The notes under the pieces are model-generated. The model was not told the origin of the DNA, did no database searches, and saw nothing but the letters and a program-made list of their open reading frames with translations. The translations under genes were made by a program, and so were the position numbers. From positions 124,001 through 188,000 of the forward strand of contig DBCO01000010.1 of assembly GCA_002293145.1 (NCBI GenBank): a stretch of DNA of 64,000 nucleotides. The letters run 5' to 3'. Position 1 is the first letter of the stretch; the number at the start of each line of letters is the position of its first letter. Of this stretch, positions 1-7,682 are shown piece after piece. The DNA is from Akkermansiaceae bacterium UBA956. GTDB lineage: Bacteria > Verrucomicrobiota > Verrucomicrobiia > Verrucomicrobiales > Akkermansiaceae.

Positions 1-571
1 CCACATCGGCGAGAAGAGGAAAGCCCATTTGGTAAACACCGTACACAACTTGACCATCTTGTTGTGATTTATTGTCGAATTCTTTTCTAAATGAATAGTA
101 GGTAAAGTTGTGCTCTTGAAATGCTTGTGTAAGCACGTTATACCACATCGAAACACTCGCATCGTTGAAAAAGCTCTGTGGACGCTCAAAGAGTGAGGGC
201 GGTGCCGCCAGAATTTTGATCTGTTCGGCAAGGAAAGGGGCTACACGTACTGCAGGCGTCAAGGAGGCAACTGACCAGTAAGAGTTATCGTCATTGACAC
301 CATTGCGATCAGAGTCACCGGAAGTGATGAATCCAGTCGTGCCGAGTGGGCAAGCAAGGTTTGGTGACATCAATACTAGACCACCGTTCCCAGCACAGCC
401 CGCAATGACCCACGAGCCATCGACGAGACCAATTTGCACGGCACCACCGAGGTAATTGACGGTTGTCGGCCCAGCTTGATGGAACATCTTATGGTCCACG
501 AACTGAAGTTGAGTCTGAGCCATCACAGCGACAGGCATCGAAAAGGCCAATGTGGCGAGAATGTTTTTCAT
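1..571 (-). CDS. secreted protein of unknown function, C-terminus outside the window
   Basis: The frame opens with ATG (complement of 569-571) and stays open to the window edge, giving about 190 residues. The N-terminus MKNILATLAFSMPVAVMAQT is a clear Sec signal peptide with an AMA-Q type cleavage site. The mature part is rich in Gly, Asn and aromatic residues and holds a short acidic stretch (DSDRNGVNDDNSYW) of the kind seen near calcium-binding loops in secreted proteins. I do not recognise a family. It probably acts in the periplasm or outside the cell. No Shine-Dalgarno motif precedes it. The neighbour upstream on the same strand is the coaE-rho fusion, whose stop lies about 77 bases away. 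Confidence 0.75.
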   Translation of the reverse strand, partial: MKNILATLAFSMPVAVMAQTQLQFVDHKMFHQAGPTTVNYLGGAVQIGLVDGSWVIAGCAGNGGLVLMSPNLACPLGTTGFITSGDSDRNGVNDDNSYWSVASLTPAVRVAPFLAEQIKILAAPPSLFERPQSFFNDASVSMWYNVLTQAFQEHNFTYYSFRKEFDNKSQQDGQVVYGVYQMGFPLLADV

Positions 572-647
572 AGTTTTTCTTGGTTTGAGGGAAGCGAGCA
601 CAAATAGAATACAATGTATGAGAAAATGCAAGCGAATTCTTAAAAAT

Positions 648-2564
648 TCAGCGAATTCCCCGTAAAAGGAGCTCTGCATTATTTTGGGTTGCTTTAAGGT
701 TTTTCATCAGAGTTTCAACCGCCTCGCCGTAAGGAAGTTGCGCAAGTTGTCGCCGAATGTCGAGAACCTTGGAAAATTCGTCCGGATGATACAGTCGATC
801 ATCGTTGCGGGTGCCGGATTGCGGGATGTGAATGGCGGGGTATACGCGCCGTTCGGCGAGATCGCGGTCCAATCGAATCTCCATGTTGCCCGTGCCTTTG
901 AACTCCTCGAAAATGACATCGTCCATCCGTGATTCGGTCTCGATCAGCGCGGTGGCAAGGATGGTGAGCGAGCCTCCCTCTTCGACATTGCGCGCTGCGC
1001 CGAAAAATTTACGCGATTTCTGCAAAGCTACGGGTGAAACGCCGCCGGAACCGATGGGACCGGACTGGTTTGCTGCGTTGTGACCGCGTGCCAGTCGAGT
1101 CAGTGAATCGAGCAAAAGAATGACATCCTTGCCTTGCTCGACGAGGCGTTTGGCGCGATCGAGCACGATATCAGCGACCTGTGCATGGCGGCGCGGACTT
1201 TCATCGAAAGTCGAGGCATACACGGTGCAGCCGACGGTTTCCTCGAAATCGGTCACCTCTTCGGGGCGTTCATCGAGCAGAAGCACGATGAGTTCCGCCT
1301 TCGGGTGATTCACGCGGATGGCCTTAGCGATTTGTTTGAGCAAAATGGTCTTACCGCCACGAGGCGGGGCGACGATCAGGGCGCGCTGACCCAGTCCGAG
1401 TGGAGCGATGAGGTCGACGAGACGAACGCTGAGGAAATCGGGGCCATTGCCTTCGAGGTAAACTCGGCGATCAGGGAACAGCGGCGTGAGTTTATCAAAG
1501 TCGGTGGGTACTTTCCAATCAGCAACGGGAATCCCTTCTGCCTCGAGGATTTCAGCGGTAGTGATAAATTTATCGCGCTCCTTGGAGCAGCGAGCACTGA
1601 GCTTGATGCGGTGACCGGATTGCAATCCATACTCGCGCAGGAAATTCAGCGGCACATGAATGTCATCCTGCGAGCTGCGGAAACTACGAACGGGATCACG
1701 CAGCATACCGAAATTTTCTTTGCCAAGCTCGAGCACGCCCTCGCAAATCAATTCTACTCCTTCGCGTGAGTAGAACTGAAGCAGTTCATACACGAGTTGG
1801 CTCTTGGTGGCGTGGGCGACTTGTAGGCCCGCGATGGCGTCTGCCATGTCGTGCAATTGGGCGAGCGTCTTTTTGCGGAATTCGTTGACGTCGAGGCAGG
1901 TGGGCAGGCTGATCGGCTTGGCTTGGATGAGCGCTTGATCCACGGTGGTGACGCCTTGGGACTCGAGAAAGCGGGCGATTTGTGCACGCAATCCCGTAAG
2001 CGGTCCCTCGTTCCAAAAGACTACATCAGCGATCAGCATTTTCTCTGCTACGGGCATTTGAGCGGCGATGATTGAATGAATCATTTCATCGTCAAATCGG
2101 GTGCGATTGCGCAAACGACGCACCTGAGTTTCATGACTGGAGGCCACCAGCAGTGATTTCTCATGTCCGAGATCGAAGCCATTTTCGAACAGCAAAGGCA
2201 CGTCCGCAATGAACAACGAGGACTGGCCTTGCTCGCTTGCCTCAGCCAGCGCTGCTATGCATTCCTCACGAATCAAGGGATGAAGGATCGCTTCAAGCTG
2301 CTTGCGAGCTTCATCATCAGCGAATACTTTTTTCCGCAAGAAGTCACGATCAAGACAGTTTTTGGGCGCAAAGATCGCTTCGTCACCAAAGACGAGACGA
2401 CACTGCTCAACCACGTTCGGGTCGCCATGGAGACGACGAGTCGCGGCGTCACAGTCAAAGAGAGTTACGGTGGGACATAGTTCGCGCAGCAATCGACACA
2501 CAGTGGATTTCCCGCTGGCGATGCCGCCGGTGAGGGCGAAAATTCGCATGCGCTCATCATGCAT
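648..2564 (-). CDS. coaE-rho: fusion of dephospho-CoA kinase (CoaE) and transcription termination factor Rho
   Basis: One uninterrupted frame carries two complete enzymes. The first 200 residues or so are CoaE, which phosphorylates dephospho-CoA in the last step of CoA synthesis; the P-loop GGIASGKST and FDCDAATRRLHG are visible. After a linker near residue 215 comes a full Rho: N-terminal helical part (RKKTLAQLHDMADA), the RNA-binding fold with NFGMLR, then the RecA-like motor with APPRGGKT near residue 400, LLDERPEEV and the C-terminal GTGNMEIRLDRDLAERR. Rho unwinds RNA from polymerase as a hexamer. Start choice: ATG at 2564 has AAGGGA seven bases upstream, one of the few good ribosome sites here. 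TTG at 2585 and ATG at 2549 (MRIFALTGG) are alternatives. The genes are adjacent in Chlamydia; here they are one polypeptide. Confidence 0.93.
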   Translation of the reverse strand: MHDERMRIFALTGGIASGKSTVCRLLRELCPTVTLFDCDAATRRLHGDPNVVEQCRLVFGDEAIFAPKNCLDRDFLRKKVFADDEARKQLEAILHPLIREECIAALAEASEQGQSSLFIADVPLLFENGFDLGHEKSLLVASSHETQVRRLRNRTRFDDEMIHSIIAAQMPVAEKMLIADVVFWNEGPLTGLRAQIARFLESQGVTTVDQALIQAKPISLPTCLDVNEFRKKTLAQLHDMADAIAGLQVAHATKSQLVYELLQFYSREGVELICEGVLELGKENFGMLRDPVRSFRSSQDDIHVPLNFLREYGLQSGHRIKLSARCSKERDKFITTAEILEAEGIPVADWKVPTDFDKLTPLFPDRRVYLEGNGPDFLSVRLVDLIAPLGLGQRALIVAPPRGGKTILLKQIAKAIRVNHPKAELIVLLLDERPEEVTDFEETVGCTVYASTFDESPRRHAQVADIVLDRAKRLVEQGKDVILLLDSLTRLARGHNAANQSGPIGSGGVSPVALQKSRKFFGAARNVEEGGSLTILATALIETESRMDDVIFEEFKGTGNMEIRLDRDLAERRVYPAIHIPQSGTRNDDRLYHPDEFSKVLDIRRQLAQLPYGEAVETLMKNLKATQNNAELLLRGIR

Positions 2565-2668
2565 CCAAAATTCCCTTGATGGCAAGCCGTAACTGTCAAT
2601 AAATGGTGAAAATTTTCGCGCACGGAGTTCTTGACGAATCGCACCAGCTAGTTCATAGCTTGGTCGTT

Positions 2669-3367
2669 ATGAAATGGCTTCCAAATGTTCCCCTCCTACT
2701 TGTTCCTTTTTTTCTGACTCAGTGCGGCTCGTTTACCGCGCCGATCGAAGGAGGCTTTGATCCACTTTCCGCGCCAGGATCAGGCCTCAACAAGGGGACC
2801 ACCTTGGTGAACAACTACAATTTTCAGCCGATGCAGTATGTCACAGCTGCATCCAATTCCACAGCCTTTTTCAGCGAGCGCCCTGAAGGAAATGCTGAGG
2901 CCGAGGCGCTGCTCGCCGCTGGCACCTCCATGCGCGTGGTGAAAACGGAGGGCTCATTTGTGAAAGTGGAGCTCGACAATGGAAAAGTCGGCTACGTAGC
3001 CGCGGTTATGTTGATTGATGGCAGCGCATCGACAAACGCTACCGGCAATGCGGTGCAAGTCTATCCTCCGATCGGTGGCGACGGCGCAGCTCCCGCGCCT
3101 GTCGATTTACCCCCCGCATCATCACCGCTGCCACCGACGGATGTTTCCACAGGTGCGCCACTGCCACCGATCACCGCGCCTTCACTTCCCGATATGCCTG
3201 CTGCCCCTGGGGCCACTCCGAGCGTTGAATTGCCACCATCCTCCGTGGAGCAAGAAGCAGAGGAGAAAAAAGATACGGCACAGGAAGCCGCGCCAAAGGT
3301 TGAGCTTACCAAACCCGCAGCTGAGGCTCCCAAGCCACCAGTAAAAGCTCCGAAAATACCTGAGTGA
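2669..3367 (+). CDS. lipoprotein with a bacterial SH3-like domain and Pro-rich tail
   Basis: The likely start is ATG at 2669 (MKWLPNVPLLLVPFFLTQCG), because it places a lipobox LTQC right after a hydrophobic segment; an upstream in-frame start would bury the signal. The mature protein has an SH3b-like stretch at about residues 60-120 (FFSERPEGNAEAEALLAAGTSMRVV, then EGSFVKVELDNGKVGYV, split here for length), of the type that binds peptidoglycan peptides. After that comes a long low-complexity tail of Pro, Ala, Ser and Lys that could span the periplasm. The role is inferred as a cell-wall-associated lipoprotein. A hairpin followed by T residues ends the transcript about 55 bases downstream. 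Confidence 0.8.
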   Translation: MKWLPNVPLLLVPFFLTQCGSFTAPIEGGFDPLSAPGSGLNKGTTLVNNYNFQPMQYVTAASNSTAFFSERPEGNAEAEALLAAGTSMRVVKTEGSFVKVELDNGKVGYVAAVMLIDGSASTNATGNAVQVYPPIGGDGAAPAPVDLPPASSPLPPTDVSTGAPLPPITAPSLPDMPAAPGATPSVELPPSSVEQEAEEKKDTAQEAAPKVELTKPAAEAPKPPVKAPKIPE

Positions 3368-3420
3368 GCGGATTTTTCGCTGTCCTCATCGCTGCGGCGT
3401 CACCGAGCTATCTGTAACAG

Positions 3421-3452
3421 AAAGCCACAACGCCCGAGAGCACAGTGGCTTT
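3421..3452. terminator. bidirectional rho-independent type terminator
   Basis: A perfect 8-bp stem AAAGCCAC / GTGGCTTT encloses a 16-base loop and is followed by GTTTT. It lies between the lipoprotein gene (plus) and the decayed minus-strand gene, so it can serve both strands. The same stem sequence recurs in the terminator after tpiA. Confidence 0.75.
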
Positions 3453-3477
3453 GTTTTACTAATACACGGAGAAAATT

Positions 3478-3879
3478 TTACGCCAGCGCCGATCCATGAC
3501 CGTCATCGTTTCCAGTCGAGGTTCCTTGTGATGCGGTCTCGGCAGCTTCGGCATCTTGCACAGCCTCCGTTCAATCTTGCGCCGCCTTCTCGCTCGGTGC
3601 AGTTCCAGCTTTACTACCCTGAGTCAAGCCATGCTTGACCGACTTAAGACCATCTTTGACAAAGCCTGGCGCAAATTCCTTGGTGAAAGATGCCGCAAAG
3701 CAGGCGTCAAATGCCGCCCTCTTACGCAAGGTTATAGGCTACGCCACTGACCGCTTGCTGCACTTTCGGGGCTGCGGATCGCGCCTCTTCCGCCGCATTA
3801 TGCTTGGCGGGCATCTCCTGTCGTTCTTTTTTCTTGACATCAATGGCCGCACATTCTTGACTTCACCTGCGCGAGTCAT
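3478..3879 (-). pseudogene. decayed gene for a small Ala/Lys-rich protein of unknown family
   Basis: Reading the minus strand from ATG at 3879 (AAGAGAG upstream) gives MTRAGEVKNV. A one-base loss then moves the frame to AAIDVKKKERQEMPAKHNAA and on to QAVSGVAYNLA. A second one-base loss leads into KRAAFDACFAASFTKEFAP, then GFVKDGLKSVKHGLTQGSKA. An in-frame TGA follows SEKAAQD, after which TEAVQDAEAAETASQG continues in the same frame to TAA at 3478. The pieces join into about 134 plausible residues, so I read one gene with two frameshifts and a nonsense codon. The middle part has alternating small and hydrophobic residues, as in a membrane-inserting helix. I do not know the family. Sequencing error could explain the indels but less easily all three lesions. 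Confidence 0.6.
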
Positions 3880-3977
3880 CTCTCTTGCTAGCGTGTCATA
3901 GAGACACCTCGGTAGGACATTTTGCTTGTGCTATAACATCATCGTCACTTGCTGCGTAGCTTCAGCCCACACACACT

Positions 3978-5492
3978 ATGGATATTACATCACCGCTTTG
4001 GTATATCTGCTATTTGCTAGTTCTGATCGGCATGTCGGGATACGGTTTCCATCGTCTAACCATTATTTATCTCTATCTCAAGCACCGCAGCGATAAGCCA
4101 CAGCCAAAGGAATTGTTCCAAGAGTTGCCGCTAATCACCGTCCAACTGCCCGTTTTCAACGAAATGCACGTTGTTGATCGCCTGCTCGATAGCGTGGCTG
4201 CCCTTGATTACCCGAAGGACAAGCTCCAAATCCAAATCATCGATGACTCCACCGACGAGACAACCGCCATTTGCGAAGCTGGCGCTGCTCGCCTACGCGG
4301 CCTCGGTTTTGACGCCGAGATGATCCATCGTGATGATCGCACGGGATACAAGGCTGGTGCTTTGGAAAATGCCACTCCATTTGCCAAGGGCGCATATCTT
4401 TTTATTCTCGATGCCGACTTCGTGCCCAACTCTGATGTTTTACTCAAGACCATTCACTACTTTACCGATGAAAAAGTCGGCCTCATTCAGACGCGCTGGG
4501 GTCATCTCAATCGTACCTACAACGTCCTGACCCGCGTGCAGGCGATGTTCCTCGATGGCCACCTTGAGCTTGAGCAGACAGCGCGAAATCGCTCCGGGCG
4601 CTTCTTTACCTTCAACGGAACGGCTGGCATGTGGAGAAAATCTTGCATCGTCGATGCAGGCGGTTGGGAGCACGATACCCTCACCGAGGACATGGATCTC
4701 TCCTACCGCGCCCAACTGAAAGGCTGGCGTTTTGTTTTCCTCAATGACGTTGAGACCCCAGCCGAGCTTCCTGTCGATATGGACGGCTTCAAAAGCCAGC
4801 AACATCGTTGGACCAAGGGCTCGATCCAAGTTTGCAAAAAAGTTCTGCCTACCATCCTGCGTAGCAAGGTTTCGCTCGCCATCAAGCTGGAAGCCTTTGC
4901 GCATCTAACTTCCAATTTTGCTTACCTTGCGTTGATCTGCTTGTGCTTCCTGATTTACCCGAGACTTCACTCTCCAGAAGCGCTGAAGGGTATCCATTAC
5001 TACCTCCTCAACGGTTCCATCTTCTTTTTCACCACTGTCTCCATCTTTGCCTTCTACCTTACCTCACAAAAAGCCCTACGCCCTGGCACCTGGTGGAAGG
5101 AGATTCCCTACATCCCACTTCTTCTCGCCCTCGGCATTGGCATGTCGGTGAACAATGCCAAGGCGGTCATCGAAGCGATTTTCAATCATCAGTCCGCATT
5201 TGTACGCACGCCGAAGTACGGCATTGACCAAAAACCTCGCGCCGATTGGAAAAAAAGCAGCTATAAGGCTATCAAAACTCTCACTCCTGTGATCGAGTTC
5301 CTCTTCGGCTGCTTCTTCCTCTTCGTTGTCATCGAGGCCGCTATCGACAAAAAATTCTCCTCAGCGATTCTTTTGCTTCCCTTCCCGATCGGATTTTTCT
5401 ACACTTCGTTGTCTTCTTTGGCACGAATGCTGCCTTCACGACCTGTGAAGGCTGCTGAAGAAGCAGCCACTGTCAACTCCCTTGATCCGTGA
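3978..5492 (+). CDS. processive family 2 glycosyltransferase, membrane-bound polysaccharide synthase
   Basis: The 504-residue protein has one N-terminal membrane helix (about 7-33), a cytosolic GT-A domain and at least four C-terminal helices (about 300-490). All processive GT2 marks are present: DDS at 89-91, DAD at 145-147, TED at 236-238 and the QQHRW form of Q-x-x-R-W at 274-278. This layout matches the cellulose synthase and CslA-type glucomannan synthase group, which polymerises and exports a beta-linked glycan. The sugar cannot be read from sequence. No BcsB or PilZ partner is adjacent. The stop overlaps the ATG of an L,D-transpeptidase, suggesting co-expression and a role at the cell surface. 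No Shine-Dalgarno motif is visible. Confidence 0.9.
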   Translation: MDITSPLWYICYLLVLIGMSGYGFHRLTIIYLYLKHRSDKPQPKELFQELPLITVQLPVFNEMHVVDRLLDSVAALDYPKDKLQIQIIDDSTDETTAICEAGAARLRGLGFDAEMIHRDDRTGYKAGALENATPFAKGAYLFILDADFVPNSDVLLKTIHYFTDEKVGLIQTRWGHLNRTYNVLTRVQAMFLDGHLELEQTARNRSGRFFTFNGTAGMWRKSCIVDAGGWEHDTLTEDMDLSYRAQLKGWRFVFLNDVETPAELPVDMDGFKSQQHRWTKGSIQVCKKVLPTILRSKVSLAIKLEAFAHLTSNFAYLALICLCFLIYPRLHSPEALKGIHYYLLNGSIFFFTTVSIFAFYLTSQKALRPGTWWKEIPYIPLLLALGIGMSVNNAKAVIEAIFNHQSAFVRTPKYGIDQKPRADWKKSSYKAIKTLTPVIEFLFGCFFLFVVIEAAIDKKFSSAILLLPFPIGFFYTSLSSLARMLPSRPVKAAEEAATVNSLDP

Positions 5493-6124
5493 TGAAGTCT
5501 TTCGCACCGCTTTTCCAACGCAGCATCATTTCACTATTCTCTCTGGCATCGGCACTGCTTCTGTGTCAATGCAGCCCATCCATCGACGGGCGATCCAAGA
5601 TGATCGTCTCGGTGCGTGATCAGAAACTACTGCTGACGAAGGACGGTCGCCCCGTGAAGGCCTACAAGGTTTCTACATCCAAATTTGGCCTTGGTAGCGG
5701 CTCTGGCACCAATCGGACACCAATCGGGAAACTTGGCATAGCCAAAAAAATTGGCGGCTCTGCTCCAAAGGGTATGGTTTTCAAATCACGCCGCCCTACT
5801 GGCGAAGTTCTCAAACCGAATGCTCCTGGTCGCGATCCGATTGTTTCTCGCATCATGTGGCTCTACGGCAAGGAAGGCCACAACCGCAATACATACCGTC
5901 GTTGCGTTTACATTCACGGTACTCCCGAAGAATGGAGCTTAGGCTCGCCTGCCTCCTACGGCTGCATCCGCATGTCATCTTCCGACGTCGTTGATCTCTA
6001 CAATCGCGTCGGAGTCGGCGCTGAGGTTCAAGTGATCCGCGGCGGACTGACCACCACCACCGAGGGCCAACGTTACGCCCGCACTGTCAGTTATCAACTC
6101 CTTGGATTTTCCAACGGCGGTTGA
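5492..6124 (+). CDS. L,D-transpeptidase (YkuD domain) lipoprotein
   Basis: The ATG at 5492 shares its A with the stop of the preceding glycosyltransferase gene; a GTG one codon earlier is an alternative. The protein has a signal sequence with Cys residues at 25 and 27 (ALLLCQCS), consistent with a lipoprotein anchor. The catalytic domain covers about residues 37-195 and shows the YkuD signature: His142 in IHGTPEEW and Cys158 with Arg160 in SYGCIRMSS. Such enzymes make 3-3 crosslinks in peptidoglycan or attach proteins to it in the periplasm. Translational coupling to a polysaccharide synthase suggests cell-envelope assembly. Confidence 0.9.
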   Translation: MKSFAPLFQRSIISLFSLASALLLCQCSPSIDGRSKMIVSVRDQKLLLTKDGRPVKAYKVSTSKFGLGSGSGTNRTPIGKLGIAKKIGGSAPKGMVFKSRRPTGEVLKPNAPGRDPIVSRIMWLYGKEGHNRNTYRRCVYIHGTPEEWSLGSPASYGCIRMSSSDVVDLYNRVGVGAEVQVIRGGLTTTTEGQRYARTVSYQLLGFSNGG

Positions 6125-6199
6125 TGGCACCTTGTGTTCAAGGAAATCCGCGTTATTGATTGTGTGGATCAAGTGATTAATCCGCCTCGCAGCATCACT

Positions 6200-7480
6200 T
6201 CATCTCTCTAACAGCACAATGCCATCTTTCACGACCAGATCAATGCTTCCGTGCAGGGTCTTGTCGATGAAAGGGGTGTTTTGGCTGCGCGAGCGCATGT
6301 AGTCTTTGGTGAAGGTCGTGCTGCCGTCGGGATCGAATAAGAGGAACTCCGCAGGCTGGCCCACTGCGATCGATACTGCATCAAGGCCCATGAAGCGTCG
6401 TGGCTCCGCGGAGTAACGCTTGACCACCAAATCCCAGCCGAACTCATTACTACGAACATAGTAGTGATACAGGCTGATTAAGGCAGTCTCTAGGCCCGTG
6501 ATGCCATTGGGTGCGCTTACGAAGTCTTGAGACTTCTCGAATGCCGTGTGTGGGGCGTGATCTGTTGCGATGAGATCAAACACGCCTTGCTTTAATCCTT
6601 CTAGCAACAAAGCGTTGTCGCGCTTGGTGCGTAGTGGGGGATTCATCTTGTAGTTGGTATCAAAGTCACCAATGTCATCCTCGCTAAACATCAGGTGGTG
6701 GGGTGCTACTTCGGCGGTGACTTTTACATCGCCGCGCTCCTTCCACCAGCGTATGGTTTCCATGCCTAGGGCTGAGGAAACATGCTGAATGTGAATGTGC
6801 GCTCCTGCTGCGTGGGCAATGCGGATGTCACGATCAATGATGATCTCCTCCGCGCAGGGCGGTGATCCTTTGATGCCGAGGCGGAATGCTGTGGGCCCCT
6901 CAGTAAGTGCTCGTGGACCGGCCAGAGACGGCACCTCGCAGTGACTGGCGTAAAACATGCCCATGTCTTTGGTGTAGAGCATAGCCCGATATAACACCGC
7001 AGGATCATCCACGCTGTCACCATCATCGGTGAGCATTTTCACTCCGAGATTGCGCATGCCATCAATTGCTGCAAGTTCTTTGCCATGGCGGCCCTTGGTA
7101 ATACAGCCACTGGTGAGCACGGTGATGGGAGTTTGCCGGCCCGCATCAAGCACAGTACGGATGGCTGCTGGATTATCTAGCGCAGGGGAGGTATTAGGCA
7201 TCATTACCACCCCCGTGACGCCTCCATTGATCGCGGCTTGTGCTCCGCTGGCGATGTTTTCCTTGGCCTCGAATCCGGGCTCACGAAAATGCACGTGCGC
7301 ATCAAACATCGCTGGCATCAAAATGCGCCCGCGGGCATCGATCTCACGCGCCTGCTCGGGCTTTACGAGATCCGGGCCGATTGCAGTAATGCACCCATTT
7401 TCCACCAGCACATGAGCAAGAGTGACGGCAGGTGAGTGTTCGCTAGCGATTTGGCAATGGGTGAGAAAGAGTGAGCTCAT
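6200..7480 (-). CDS. pyrC: dihydroorotase, type I
   Basis: The enzyme closes carbamoyl-aspartate to dihydroorotate in pyrimidine synthesis. The zinc motif DAHVHFREPG lies at about 60-69, GVVMMPNTSPALDNP follows at about 100, and TDHAPHTAFEK comes near residue 315. These place it in the type I/PyrC-like amidohydrolase group. I chose the ATG at 7480 (MSSLFLTHCQIA) because the residues before it, in the longer frame, do not resemble the family. Total length is about 426 residues, normal for the group. It converges with the L,D-transpeptidase gene about 75 bases away; I see no clear terminator between them. carA, which acts in the same pathway, lies far away at 48.5 kb. Confidence 0.92.
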   Translation of the reverse strand: MSSLFLTHCQIASEHSPAVTLAHVLVENGCITAIGPDLVKPEQAREIDARGRILMPAMFDAHVHFREPGFEAKENIASGAQAAINGGVTGVVMMPNTSPALDNPAAIRTVLDAGRQTPITVLTSGCITKGRHGKELAAIDGMRNLGVKMLTDDGDSVDDPAVLYRAMLYTKDMGMFYASHCEVPSLAGPRALTEGPTAFRLGIKGSPPCAEEIIIDRDIRIAHAAGAHIHIQHVSSALGMETIRWWKERGDVKVTAEVAPHHLMFSEDDIGDFDTNYKMNPPLRTKRDNALLLEGLKQGVFDLIATDHAPHTAFEKSQDFVSAPNGITGLETALISLYHYYVRSNEFGWDLVVKRYSAEPRRFMGLDAVSIAVGQPAEFLLFDPDGSTTFTKDYMRSRSQNTPFIDKTLHGSIDLVVKDGIVLLER

Positions 7481-7682
7481 GAGTAGATTCTGTGCCGCTG
7501 ATCTTAGAAGCATGTAGCTGGCTTGGCAAACACGAATCGTCAAGAAGATATACTTTCGAGTGATGATGGCTAGTGCGCATGACGGAGTACATCCGCTGAT
7601 CAAAGAGGCGCTGATCGTAGAAAAAATGGTGACCCGTCGATACTCGGTTGGTCATCACAGTAGTATGAGTAAAGCTTTTGAC

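Noticed and set aside
3535..3600. In-frame TGA in the decayed gene as possible selenocysteine or recoding
   Set aside because: Two frameshifts in the same gene and no stem-loop that I can recognise make simple decay more likely.
3556..3901. Two small plus-strand frames in the region of the decayed gene
   Set aside because: The minus strand explains the coding-like composition better, because its pieces join into one protein.
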